Source of the DNA: Sphingomonas aerolata
Lineage (GTDB): Bacteria; Pseudomonadota; Alphaproteobacteria; Sphingomonadales; Sphingomonadaceae
Assembly: GCF_003046295.1 (NCBI RefSeq)
Contig: NZ_PZZN01000001.1
Location: 558,001 to 622,000, forward strand
Length of the DNA stretch: 64,000 nucleotides
Reading direction: 5' to 3'
In this document: positions 19,007-27,456 of the stretch, in pieces
How positions within the stretch are numbered: the first letter of the stretch is position 1
How the letters are laid out: the number at the start of each line of letters is the position of its first letter
Notes under the pieces: generated by a model
What the model was told of the DNA's origin: nothing
What the model saw: only the letters and a program-made list of their open reading frames with translations
Databases searched by the model: none
Made by a program: the position numbers and the translations under genes

Positions 19007-19921
19007 ATGTCCGACAGCTTTGGATCCTTCGGTTTTGCTGGCCGCGTTGCGATCGTCACCGGCGCAGGCGGCGGACTCGGCCGCGAATATGCGCTCGAGC
19101 TGGCCCGGCGCGGTGCGAAGGTCGTCGTCAATGATCTGGGCGCCTCGCGCGACGGTACGGGACAGTCTGACGCAGCGCTGAAGGTCGTCGAGGAGATCGA
19201 GGCCACGGGCGGCGAGGCGATCGCCAATGGCGGCAGCGTCACCGACTATGACCAGATGGTCGAGATGGTGGCGCGTGCGTCCGAAAAATGGGGCGGCGTC
19301 CATATCCTTATCAACAATGCCGGCGTGCTGCGCGACAAGAGCTTCGCCAAGATGGAGCCCGCCGACTTCAACTTCGTCGTCGACGTCCATCTGAACGGCT
19401 CGGCCAACGCGACCAAGGCGGTCTGGGACGGGATGCGCGCGCAGAATTACGGCCGCATCCTGATGACCGCGTCGTCGACCGGCCTGTACGGCAATTTCGG
19501 CCAGGCCAACTACGGCGCCGCCAAGCTCGGCCTTGCCGGCCTGACCAAGACGCTCGCGATCGAAGGGGCGAAGAACAACATCCGCGTCAACACGATCGCG
19601 CCGACCGCGGGCACGCGGATGACGCAGGACATCTTTCCCGAAGAGGCATTCAAGGCCTTCTCACCCGACAAGGTCGCGCCGGGCGCGGTCTTCCTGGTGT
19701 CTGAGGATGCCCCGACCAACATGATCCTCGGCGCCGGCGCTGGCGTGTTCCAGGCCGCCTATGTCACGCTGACGCCGGGCGCGTTGCTGTCGGGCGACGA
19801 TCTGTCGGTCGAAGGGGTGGCCGCCAACTGGGCGGCGATTACCGACCGCAACGGCGAGATCGTACCGCAGTCGGGCGCCGACCAGGCGATGACCATATTG
19901 GCGAAGCTCCAGCGCGGCTGA
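19007..19921 (+). CDS. Short-chain dehydrogenase/reductase, hydroxyacyl-CoA dehydrogenase-like
   Basis: 304 aa from ATG 19007. Cofactor-binding TGAGGGLGREYALELARRG and VVNDLG, NNAGVLRD, catalytic Ser-Ser in MTASSTGLYG and YGAAK. The extended N-terminal GREYAL motif and 300-residue length resemble the dehydrogenase unit of peroxisomal multifunctional enzyme 2 and its bacterial relatives, which oxidise 3-hydroxyacyl-CoA with NAD. Substrate is inferred from that resemblance only. No beta-oxidation genes are adjacent. A hairpin covers its ribosome binding site. Confidence 0.88.
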   Translation: MSDSFGSFGFAGRVAIVTGAGGGLGREYALELARRGAKVVVNDLGASRDGTGQSDAALKVVEEIEATGGEAIANGGSVTDYDQMVEMVARASEKWGGVHILINNAGVLRDKSFAKMEPADFNFVVDVHLNGSANATKAVWDGMRAQNYGRILMTASSTGLYGNFGQANYGAAKLGLAGLTKTLAIEGAKNNIRVNTIAPTAGTRMTQDIFPEEAFKAFSPDKVAPGAVFLVSEDAPTNMILGAGAGVFQAAYVTLTPGALLSGDDLSVEGVAANWAAITDRNGEIVPQSGADQAMTILAKLQRG

Positions 19922-19938
19922 CCGCCGCGCCGGCGGGC

Positions 19939-20283
19939 TCAGCTTTCGACGAGCTTCATCAGCCGTCGTTCGACCGGGGCCAGGATCGGGCCGAGGCCAT
20001 GGCCGCGCTTGATCACCGCCCCACCTTCGCCGACCAGGGCCCACATGCCCTGACGGTTGCGAAGCGCGGGGCGTTTTTCGATCCGGAATTCGGGGCGCTC
20101 GGCCGCGCGGCGGAAACAGGCGAACACCGCCGCCTCGCGGCCGAGATCGATCGCATAGTCCCGCCAATGTCCCGCCGCGACCATGCGTCCGTAGAGGTCG
20201 AGGATCCGCATCAGTTCGAGCCGATCGAAGCCGATCTGGGTGGGGGCGGTATTGCGGGTCGGAAAGGGCGTGACGTTGTTCAT
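19939..20283 (-). CDS. DUF2794 family protein
   Basis: 114 aa, soluble, no signal. Sequence pattern FDRLELMRILDLYGRMVAAG...WRDYAIDLG...AVFACFRRAAERPEFRIEK matches the small alphaproteobacterial DUF2794 family, function unknown. It lies 9 bp downstream of cysE on the same strand and is probably co-transcribed; this pairing gives a weak hint at a link to cysteine or sulfur metabolism. Confidence 0.85.
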   Translation of the reverse strand: MNNVTPFPTRNTAPTQIGFDRLELMRILDLYGRMVAAGHWRDYAIDLGREAAVFACFRRAAERPEFRIEKRPALRNRQGMWALVGEGGAVIKRGHGLGPILAPVERRLMKLVES

Positions 20284-20292
20284 CAGGACGGA

Positions 20293-21024
20293 TCAGGCCC
20301 GATCGCGCAGATCCTGTTCGACCGGGCCGCGGCGGAGCCCGTCGCGATCGGTCGACAGGTCCTGATCGGCGAGCAGCGAATCCAGACGCTTGCGCATCAT
20401 CTCCAGCTCACAGCGCATGATCTCCATCTTCTGCGTGGCCGGGTCAAAGGCCTCGGTGCACGGCGTGCCATAGGGCACGAAGCGCGGGGCCTCGGGTGCG
20501 GCGCCGCCCTCTACCGTCGTCGCGCGCGCCGGGATGCCGACGACGGTCGTGCCCTCGGGGACGTCGCGCGTCACGACCGCATTCGCGCCGACTCGCGAGC
20601 GGCGGCCGATCGTGATCGGCCCGAGCACCTGCGCGCCAGATCCGATGATCGCGCCGTCCGAAATGGTCGGGTGGCGCTTGCCGGCAACGCCATTGTCAGG
20701 GCTCGTCCCGCCCAGCGTCACGCATTGATAGATCGTCACGTCGTCGCCGATCAGCGAGGTCTCGCCGATAACGACGAAGCCGTGGTCGATGAAGAAGTTG
20801 CGGCCGATCGTCGCGCCGGGATGGATGTCGATCGCGGTCAGGAACCGCGACAGATGATTGACGCACCGCGCGAGGAAGAAATTCTGACCGCTATACAGCC
20901 GGTGTGCGATGCGGTGCATCCCCAGCGCCCAGACGCCGGGGTAGAGCATGATCTCCGCGCGAGAATGCGGCGCCGGGTCACGCGCCCGGATCGAGTCGAG
21001 ATAAGCCCCTAACCGGCTGAACAT
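20293..21024 (-). CDS. cysE: Serine O-acetyltransferase
   Basis: 243 aa from ATG 21024, which lies 7 nt after AAGGGGA; an ATG two codons earlier is too close to that site. An N-terminal helical part (RLGAYLDSIRARDPA) is followed by the left-handed beta-helix with IDIHPGATIGRNFFIDHG, GETSLIGDDVTIYQCVTLGG, GKRHPTI and VVGIPAR, typical of SAT. It acetylates L-serine with acetyl-CoA, the committing step of cysteine synthesis. It has a long charged C-terminal helix (MEIMRCELEMMRKRLDSLL). Divergent from oxyR. Confidence 0.93.
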   Translation of the reverse strand: MFSRLGAYLDSIRARDPAPHSRAEIMLYPGVWALGMHRIAHRLYSGQNFFLARCVNHLSRFLTAIDIHPGATIGRNFFIDHGFVVIGETSLIGDDVTIYQCVTLGGTSPDNGVAGKRHPTISDGAIIGSGAQVLGPITIGRRSRVGANAVVTRDVPEGTTVVGIPARATTVEGGAAPEAPRFVPYGTPCTEAFDPATQKMEIMRCELEMMRKRLDSLLADQDLSTDRDGLRRGPVEQDLRDRA

Positions 21025-21175
21025 GCGCATTCCCCTTGGCGGTCCGCTCATTTAGGCGTTCACAGGGGCGATTTCCAGCGGGCGGGGGCAACGCCGCGGC
21101 GGACGCCCTGCGCTGACGGCCTCATTATCGACCCGGCATGGACAAAAGGGGGTGCACGATCGATATGGGCGATCA

Positions 21176-22093
21176 ATGGCTGCAACCTATCTCCCCACGC
21201 TCAAGCAACTGCAATATCTCGTCGCGCTGAAGGACCATGGCCATTTCGGTCGTGCTGCCGAGGCGTGTTTCGTGACCCAGTCGACGCTGTCGGCAGGCCT
21301 GCGCGAACTCGAGACGCTGATCGGGGTGGTACTCGTCGAGCGCACCCGCCGCGTCGTCCGCTTCACCCCGCTGGGGGATCGGATCGCGGACAAGGCGCGC
21401 CGCGTGCTGCGCGAGGCGGAGGAACTTGGCGACATGGCGCGCGCCGCCGGCCGGCCGCTGTCGGGCGACATGCGGATGAGCGTGATCCCGACGATCGCGC
21501 CGTTCATGCTCCCGCGCATACTCCCCCGGCTGCGACGCGACTATCCCGACCTCAAGCTGTTCCTGCGCGAGGAACCGAGCGGCGCGGCGTGCGAGGGGCT
21601 GCACAACGGCCGCACCGACTGTGTGCTGCTCGCCCTGCCCTATGCCTGCGGCGAAGTCGCGTTCGAGCCCCTGTTCGACGACCGGCTGTTCGTCGCCTTC
21701 CCGACCGAGGACGTGCCCGCGGACCGGACCTCGATCCCCGCCTCCGCCATTCCCGCCTCGGCGATCGACGAGACTCGGCTGTTGCTGCTCGAGGACGGGC
21801 ATTGCCTGAAGGATCATGCGCTCGCCGCGTGCAACCGGCCGGAGATCCGTGCCGAGGCGACGATGATGGGCACGTCGCTGCACACGATCGTGCAGATGGT
21901 CGACAACGGCCTGGGCATCACGATGCTGCCTGAGATGGCGCTGAACGCCGGGATCCTCGAAAATACCGGGATCACCGCGCTGCCGCTCGACGCCGAGAAC
22001 GCGTTTCGCCGGATCGCGCTGGTGTGGCGGAAGGCCTCGCCGCGCGAGAAGGATTTCCAGTTGCTCGCCAAGGCGCTTGCCGAGGCCCGCTGA
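21176..22093 (+). CDS. oxyR: LysR-type hydrogen peroxide sensor OxyR
   Basis: 305 aa from ATG 21176; a GTG at 21152 would add eight residues. N-terminal LysR helix-turn-helix (LKQLQYLVALKDHGHFGRAAEACFVTQST region, residues about 6-35) and a substrate-binding-like domain. The redox pair is present: Cys210 in LLEDGHCLKDHA and Cys219, nine residues apart exactly as in E. coli C199/C208. Peroxide oxidises these to a disulfide and the protein then activates catalase and other defence genes. A catalase gene lies 30 kb away in this window. Divergent from cysE. Confidence 0.94.
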   Translation: MAATYLPTLKQLQYLVALKDHGHFGRAAEACFVTQSTLSAGLRELETLIGVVLVERTRRVVRFTPLGDRIADKARRVLREAEELGDMARAAGRPLSGDMRMSVIPTIAPFMLPRILPRLRRDYPDLKLFLREEPSGAACEGLHNGRTDCVLLALPYACGEVAFEPLFDDRLFVAFPTEDVPADRTSIPASAIPASAIDETRLLLLEDGHCLKDHALAACNRPEIRAEATMMGTSLHTIVQMVDNGLGITMLPEMALNAGILENTGITALPLDAENAFRRIALVWRKASPREKDFQLLAKALAEAR

Positions 22094-22179
22094 CCGGCCG
22101 CGCTGGCTCGCACTGCAACAATTTCCGGGCTCAACCGTAGTTGCGGTTCGCAAGCGCCCGTTTGAGGAGATAGATTTCG

Positions 22180-22827
22180 ATGTCGAACATGCGCCCCCTG
22201 TATATTGGCCTGGGCACCACCGGTCTCGTCGCGCTCGCGCTCGCCGCGTGCAGCAGCGGCAACAGCGACCTCGGCACGCCGACCGCGCCGCCTCCCGCCA
22301 ACCCCGCACTGTCGACGCCCAACGGGCCGATCGCCGTCGCCAACCCGACCGTCGGCGGCGTGCCGATGATCGCGACGCGGACGATCGTCGACAATGCCTC
22401 CGCTGCGCCCAATCTCGCAACGCTGGTCACCGCGCTAAAGGCTGCGGACCTGACCGCGACGCTGTCCGGGACCGGGCCGTTCACCGTTTTCGCACCGACC
22501 GACGCCGCGTTCGGCCGGCTCGTGCCCGGCATGGTCCAGACGTTGCTCAAGCCGGAGAACAAGGCGTCGCTGGCGAAAGTGCTGACCTATCACGTCGTGC
22601 CCGGCGACATCACCGCTGCTGATCTGAAGGCGCGTGTCGCGGCGGGTGGCGGCACCGCCGCACTGACGACGGTCGAAGGTGATGCAATTACGGTGACCCT
22701 CGTTGGAGATATCATCGCCCTCACCGACGTCAACGGTAACAAAAGTTATATCGAGACCGCCGATGTGCGTCAGTCGAACGGCATTGTTCATGTCGTCAAC
22801 GGGGTAATCGTACCCCGCTTGTCTTGA
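22180..22827 (+). CDS. Fasciclin-domain lipoprotein
   Basis: 215 aa. Lipoprotein signal with lipobox LALAAC (Cys about residue 25), then a Pro-rich linker and one fasciclin (FAS1) domain from about residue 70: NLATLVTALKAADL, the H1 box TGPFTVFAPTDAAF, and the H2 region YHVVPGDI...GIVHVVNGVIVP. Envelope-anchored adhesion-type domain of unknown ligand. A second FAS1 gene with the same orientation follows after 146 bp, so this is a tandem duplication. Confidence 0.92.
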   Translation: MSNMRPLYIGLGTTGLVALALAACSSGNSDLGTPTAPPPANPALSTPNGPIAVANPTVGGVPMIATRTIVDNASAAPNLATLVTALKAADLTATLSGTGPFTVFAPTDAAFGRLVPGMVQTLLKPENKASLAKVLTYHVVPGDITAADLKARVAAGGGTAALTTVEGDAITVTLVGDIIALTDVNGNKSYIETADVRQSNGIVHVVNGVIVPRLS

Positions 22828-22973
22828 GCGAGGTGTGGCAGCGTGCCAACACTTCGTCGCGTCAACGGCGCACTTGGTCCTGTTGGCGGGTCCGTAACTT
22901 GGCAAACCGCCGCGTGACTCCATACGTTCTATCGCAGAATTTATTTCACGATTGTTTCAGCCAGGAGAAATCC

Positions 22974-23642
22974 ATGATCACCAAGACCCCTCTCGTCCTT
23001 GCCGCAACGCTTTTCGCGGCTGCACCGGCGATCGCGCAGACCGCGCCGAGCGGCACGACGCCCGCACAGACCGTGCCAACTGGCACGGCGCCCGCACAGG
23101 CCCCAATGCAGGCCCCTGCACAGGCCGGTACCGCCGCACCGATGGCCGGCGCTCCAGCAGCACCCGCCGCGGCACAGCCTGCAGCGACCGCGACGATCGC
23201 GGCAGCGCTGCCGACGCTTCCAAACCGCGCGACGCTCGCCAAGCTGGTGACTGCAGCCGGCCTCGGCACGACGCTTGCGGGCCCCGGCCCCTTCACCGTT
23301 TTCGCACCGAGCGATGAGGCGTTCACCCGGCTTCCCGCCGGCGCGCTCGATACGCTGATGAAGCCGGAGGCGAAGCCCACGCTGGCGACGATCCTGAAGT
23401 ATCACGTCGTCGCAGGCGCCGTGACGTCGGATCAGCTGAAGGCGCAGATCACGTCGGGTGGCGGCAAGGCCGTCCTCACGACGCTGGCCGGCCAGCCGCT
23501 GACGGCATCGGTGGGTCCGAACGGCAATATCGAACTGACGGACGTTGCCGGCAGCAAGGCCTATGTCGACACGGCAGATGTCAAGGCGACCAACGGTGTC
23601 GTCCATCTCACCAACGGCATGAGCGTTCCCAAGATCGGCTAA
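22974..23642 (+). CDS. Secreted fasciclin-domain protein
   Basis: 222 aa from ATG 22974 behind CCAGGAGAAATCC. Cleavable signal peptide (ITKTPLVLAATLFAAAPAIAQ), about 55 residues of Ala/Pro/Thr-rich linker, then one FAS1 domain with GPGPFTVFAPSDEAF, YHVVAGAVT and GVVHLTNGMSVPKIG. Paralogue of the lipoprotein just upstream but without a lipobox, so one copy is membrane-anchored and one is free in the periplasm or secreted. Confidence 0.92.
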   Translation: MITKTPLVLAATLFAAAPAIAQTAPSGTTPAQTVPTGTAPAQAPMQAPAQAGTAAPMAGAPAAPAAAQPAATATIAAALPTLPNRATLAKLVTAAGLGTTLAGPGPFTVFAPSDEAFTRLPAGALDTLMKPEAKPTLATILKYHVVAGAVTSDQLKAQITSGGGKAVLTTLAGQPLTASVGPNGNIELTDVAGSKAYVDTADVKATNGVVHLTNGMSVPKIG

Positions 23643-23648
23643 CGCCGT

Positions 23649-24098
23649 CTAGGAGGTCCAGCGCGCGGCGGCGTCCTTGTCGGCGTCGCGCGCTTCGACC
23701 CAGCTGGCCTGTGTGCCGCGGGTCTCGCGTTTCCAGAACGGCGCATCGGTCTTCAACCGATCGATCAGATAGGCACAGGCCTCGAGCGACGCCGCACGGT
23801 GTGCGGACGCCGCCGCCACGAAGACGATCCGTTCACCCGGATGCATCGGACCGACCCGGTGGACGATCGTCACCGCACTCAGCCCCCAGCGCTCGACGGC
23901 ACCTGTCGCCACCTTGGTGAGCGCAGCCTCGGTCGCACCGGGATAATGTTCCAGTTCGAGCGTCTCGACGCCGTCATCTGCGCGCACGAGACCAGTGAAG
24001 GTCGCCACCGCGCCCGCGCCGCGTTCGCCGGCAGTTTCGGCCTGCGTGATCTCTGCAAGCAGGTCGATCGGGGCCGTCTGGACGATGATCCGGATCAT
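23649..24098 (-). CDS. moaE: Molybdopterin synthase catalytic subunit
   Basis: 149 aa from ATG 24098; the ATG overlaps the end of moaD by 4 bp. Motifs of MoaE: GAVATFTGLVR, LELEHYPG, HRVGPMHPGE, VAAASAHRAASLEACAYLIDR and the Lys-rich active-site region KTDAPFWKRET. It transfers sulfur from MoaD to precursor Z, giving molybdopterin. Last gene of pgsA-moaD-moaE. Confidence 0.95.
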   Translation of the reverse strand: MIRIIVQTAPIDLLAEITQAETAGERGAGAVATFTGLVRADDGVETLELEHYPGATEAALTKVATGAVERWGLSAVTIVHRVGPMHPGERIVFVAAASAHRAASLEACAYLIDRLKTDAPFWKRETRGTQASWVEARDADKDAAARWTS

Positions 24099-24352
24099 CC
24101 GCCCGTCACCGGAGGGAAGAGTGCGATCTCGCGCGCGCCGGCGATCGGGGTATCGATCGGCACGAACGCCTGATCCAGGGCGGCGCGCAGCCGGGCGGGA
24201 TCGGCAAAGGCGGCGGCATGGCCCGGGCTGGACAGCGCCAGCCAGTCCACCAGTTCGGCGATCGTGGTCACCGATGCGGGCGGATCGACACGTTCCTCGC
24301 CCGTCCCGATCCGTTCGCGGACCCACGCAAAATACACCATCGTCACCGTCAT
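24095..24352 (-). CDS. moaD: Molybdopterin synthase sulfur carrier subunit
   Basis: 85 aa, beta-grasp ubiquitin-like protein: begins VTMVYFAWVRERIG and ends FPPVTGG, the C-terminal Gly-Gly that is adenylated and thiocarboxylated. Supplies sulfur to MoaE. Four bp after pgsA and overlapping moaE by 4 bp, so the three genes form one operon. Confidence 0.94.
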   Translation of the reverse strand: MTVTMVYFAWVRERIGTGEERVDPPASVTTIAELVDWLALSSPGHAAAFADPARLRAALDQAFVPIDTPIAGAREIALFPPVTGG

Positions 24353-24356
24353 GCGC

Positions 24357-24908
24357 TCAATCCATATGCTTCAGGCCGACGCGCAGGTAATCCCAGCCCG
24401 TCACCAGCGTCAGGACCGCAGCCCCCCAGAGCGCGGCGAGCCCGACGCCATGTACCCACGGCATGTCGGGCAGCGCGCCCGCGAGGATCAGTCCGCCCAG
24501 CGCGACCAGCTGCAGCGTCGTCTTCCATTTCGCAAGCTGCGAGACGGGCACGGACACCTGCACCTGCGCCAGGAATTCGCGCAGGCCCGACACCGCAATC
24601 TCGCGGAGCAGGATGACGAGCGCGGCGATCACATGGACGCCCGCAATATCGCGCGTGCCGACCAGGATCAGGATGACCGCCGCGACCATGATCTTGTCCG
24701 CAATCGGATCGAGGAAGATCCCGAGGCGTGAGACCGCACCGTTCGACCGCGCGAGATAGCCGTCGAAATAATCGGTGATGCCCATCAGGCAGTAGAGCGC
24801 GAAGGCGATGCCGTAGCCGGCCGCCCAGCCGGGCCACCACAGAAAGCCGACGAGAAGGGGTACCGCGACAATGCGCGACAGCGTCAGAAGGTTGGGCAGG
24901 GTCCACAC
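24357..24908 (-). CDS. pgsA: CDP-diacylglycerol-glycerol-3-phosphate 3-phosphatidyltransferase
   Basis: 183 aa, the usual size. N-terminus TLPNLLTLSRIVAVPLLVG and the CDP-alcohol phosphotransferase signature D-G-x2-A-R-x8-G-x3-D-x3-D seen as FDGYLARSNGAVSRLGIFLD followed by PIAD. About five membrane helices. Makes phosphatidylglycerol phosphate in the inner membrane. First gene of the pgsA-moaD-moaE unit; the lipid and molybdopterin genes have no obvious functional tie. Confidence 0.95.
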   Translation of the reverse strand: MWTLPNLLTLSRIVAVPLLVGFLWWPGWAAGYGIAFALYCLMGITDYFDGYLARSNGAVSRLGIFLDPIADKIMVAAVILILVGTRDIAGVHVIAALVILLREIAVSGLREFLAQVQVSVPVSQLAKWKTTLQLVALGGLILAGALPDMPWVHGVGLAALWGAAVLTLVTGWDYLRVGLKHMD

Positions 24909-25131
24909 CCCGCCTTCCCTACTCCGGTCATGCCCTTGGCGAAACCGGGTTTTACCAATCGGTGCCGACTAATGTGCGGCAAGCGCGGACGCCGGACCGT
25001 GGCGCGGGGGCTCGTCCGGATCCCGTACGCGGACACCCGGCCGACGCGGACGGCGCTAAACCATTGGCCTACCGCCCCCGCTGGGCTAAGGCCGCGGCAG
25101 TCTTATTGCCACGATCAGGGCCTTTTCTCGC

Positions 25132-26463
25132 ATGCGCAACGCACTCGGGTTGCTGAAGCAACGACGCTTCCTGCCCCTGTTCACGACACAGTTTCTGGGC
25201 GCCTTCAACGACAATCTGTTCAAGACGTCGATGGTGTTGTTCGCGACCTATGCGATCTTCAACGATCCGCGGATGGAGGCGAATTTCAACGCACTCGCCA
25301 CCGGAATTGCGATCATCCCCTTCTTCCTGCTCTCGGCACTCGCCGGGCAGCTCGCGGACAGCCATGACAAGGCGCGGATCATCCGGCTCGTGAAGAGCGC
25401 GGAGATCGGCATCATGGCGCTCGGCGCGGCGGGGCTGATGGTGGCGCGCAGCGGCCATTCGACGATCGGCCTCGGGCTGATGCTCGGGGCGGTGCTGTGC
25501 CTGGGCGTGCATTCGACGTTCTTCGGGCCGATCAAATACGCGATCCTGCCGCAGCATCTGCCGCCCTGCGACGTGCTCGGCGGCACCGGGCTGGTCGAGG
25601 CCGGTACCTATCTGGCGATCCTGATGGGGACGATCACTGCCGGGTTCATGACCGATCATATCGAGCGCGCCGCGATCGCGGTTCTGGCGATCGCGGTGAT
25701 CGGCTGGTTCGCGGGTCGCCAGGTGCCGCCGGCACCGCGCGAGGGCCCGCCGCTGGTGCTCAACTACAACCCGTTCACCGCGTCGTGGCGGCTGATCAGC
25801 GCGACGATGCACATCCCGCGGCTGTTCCTGGCGATCTGCGCGATCAGCTTCTTCTGGACGATCGGCGCGGTGCTGATCGTGATCTTCCCGCCGCTGGTCA
25901 AGAACGTGCTGACCGCGGACGAGCGGGTCGCCAGCTTCGTGATCGCGGTGTTTTCGATCGGCGTCGCGATCGGCTCGGTGGTGATCAACACGATGCTCAA
26001 GGGCCGGATCTCGGCGCGCTATGCACCCGCCTCGGTGATCGCGATGGGCGTATTCGTCCTTATCTTCTCGGTCCTAGTACGGACCTGGACACCGGCGGCG
26101 CCGGGCCATTTCTACGACTGGGCCGGATTCCTCGCACAGCCGCGCGCCTGGCCGGTGCTCGGCACGCTGATGATGATCGCGATCACCGGCGGGATGTTCG
26201 TCGTCCCGCTCTACGCCTTCCTGACGACGACGGTCGAAAAGGATCAGACCGCGCGGACGGTGGCCGCGAACAACGTCGTCAATTCGGGCGCGATGACGAT
26301 CGGGTCGATCGCGGTCATCGGCATCACGATGGCGGGCGTGACGCCCGAAGACCTGCTGTTCCTGGTCGCCGGCATGTGCCTGGTATCCGCCTGGATCGCG
26401 CAGAAGCTGCACCGCGCCTGTGACGACGATGCCGAAACCTGCCTGCCCGTGATCAGAAAATGA
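25132..26463 (+). CDS. MFS transporter, LplT-like (lysophospholipid transporter family)
   Basis: 443 aa with about 12 membrane helices. N-terminal FLGAFNDNLFKTSMV and the loop LADSHDKARIIRLVKSAEIGIM are typical of the LplT/Aas family of major facilitator proteins that flip lysophospholipids inward. Unlike many relatives it has no fused acyltransferase domain and none is next to it. C-terminal end overlaps a tiny convergent gene on the other strand by 11 bp. Confidence 0.82.
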   Translation: MRNALGLLKQRRFLPLFTTQFLGAFNDNLFKTSMVLFATYAIFNDPRMEANFNALATGIAIIPFFLLSALAGQLADSHDKARIIRLVKSAEIGIMALGAAGLMVARSGHSTIGLGLMLGAVLCLGVHSTFFGPIKYAILPQHLPPCDVLGGTGLVEAGTYLAILMGTITAGFMTDHIERAAIAVLAIAVIGWFAGRQVPPAPREGPPLVLNYNPFTASWRLISATMHIPRLFLAICAISFFWTIGAVLIVIFPPLVKNVLTADERVASFVIAVFSIGVAIGSVVINTMLKGRISARYAPASVIAMGVFVLIFSVLVRTWTPAAPGHFYDWAGFLAQPRAWPVLGTLMMIAITGGMFVVPLYAFLTTTVEKDQTARTVAANNVVNSGAMTIGSIAVIGITMAGVTPEDLLFLVAGMCLVSAWIAQKLHRACDDDAETCLPVIRK

Positions 26464-26620
26464 AGCTGTAGAAACAGGTGAAGAAGGCCGCGAAGCTCAG
26501 CACGAACAGCTTGACGTCCTGATCGTCGCGCCCGCCCGGCGTTGCGATCACGGGCGGGGGCAGCGTCCGTCGAAACGGGTGGCGCGCGGCTTCGTTGGTC
26601 AGGACTAGGCGTCGGGTCAT
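26453..26620 (-). CDS. Small membrane protein, 55 aa, unknown
   Basis: ATG at 26620, TGA at 26455-26453. The first 30 residues are basic and Pro-rich (MTRRLVLTNEAARHPFRRTL), then DDQDVKLFVLSFAAFFTCFYSFIF, a single hydrophobic segment that reaches the C-terminus. Looks like a tail-anchored peptide of the inner membrane. It converges on the MFS gene and overlaps its end by 11 bp. Short length makes it uncertain, but charge layout and codon use look coding. No function known to me. Confidence 0.6.
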   Translation of the reverse strand: MTRRLVLTNEAARHPFRRTLPPPVIATPGGRDDQDVKLFVLSFAAFFTCFYSFIF

Positions 26621-26716
26621 GGCGACCGGTTAACGCGGTGTTTACCTTTTCGACCAGCGACAAAATCGTCCCGTTTTAACCCGTCCGCGAATGGGACAGA
26701 ATTCAGGAGTTTCGAC

Positions 26717-27388
26717 ATGCTGCGATACGCCGTCCTCGCCACCCTGCTAAGCAGCGCACCGCTTGCCGCACAGAGCGTGCCACCGGTGCCAGCGCCCGCC
26801 CCAACGCCCGCAGATGCGTTGCCACCAGTGCCCGCTGCGACGCCGCGCCCCGCGAACATCGGCGTGACCCTGACCACCAGCCTCGGCCCGATCGTGCTCG
26901 AACTCGAGAAAGAGCGCGCACCGATCACCACCGCGAATTTCCTGCGCTATGTCGATGCGCGAAAGCTCGACGGCACGACCTTCTATCGCGCGCTGCGGCT
27001 GGGGCCGGATACGGGACTGATCCAGGGCGGGATCGAGGGCGATCCCAAGCGCGCCTTCCCGCCGATCGCGCACGAGCCGACCAGCAAGACCGGCGTGCTG
27101 CACACCGACGGCACGATTTCGCTCGCACGGCTGGCGCCGGGGACCGGGCGCGCCGACGTCTTCATCACCGTCGGCGCGATCCCCTTCCTCGACGCGCATC
27201 CCGAGAAGCCGGGCGACAATACGGGCTTTGCCGCGTTCGGGCACATCGTCCAGGGCATGGACATCGTCCGCGGCATCCTTGCCGCGCCCACCTCGCCGAC
27301 CAAGGGCGAAGGCGTGATGAAGGGCCAGATGATCGCCGCGCCGATCCGCATCCTGACCGCCCGGCGGACCCCGCCCGCGCCACGGTGA
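26717..27388 (+). CDS. Secreted cyclophilin-type peptidyl-prolyl isomerase
   Basis: 223 aa. Signal peptide MLRYAVLATLLSSAPLAAQ, Pro-rich linker, then a cyclophilin domain from about residue 50: TSLGPIVLELEKERAPITTANF, the catalytic-Arg region TTFYRALRLG, and a FGHIVQGMDIV ending. It catalyses proline cis-trans isomerisation of exported proteins in the periplasm. AGGAG precedes the ATG. The GFAAFG region replaces the usual QFFI signature with FITVG, as in many short bacterial periplasmic cyclophilins. Confidence 0.9.
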   Translation: MLRYAVLATLLSSAPLAAQSVPPVPAPAPTPADALPPVPAATPRPANIGVTLTTSLGPIVLELEKERAPITTANFLRYVDARKLDGTTFYRALRLGPDTGLIQGGIEGDPKRAFPPIAHEPTSKTGVLHTDGTISLARLAPGTGRADVFITVGAIPFLDAHPEKPGDNTGFAAFGHIVQGMDIVRGILAAPTSPTKGEGVMKGQMIAAPIRILTARRTPPAPR

Positions 27389-27456
27389 CGCCCGCCGCAA
27401 AGGGCAACTGATCGGGGTTAAGTAACGGATCTAGAACCATTTTGGGCTAGTCCGCG

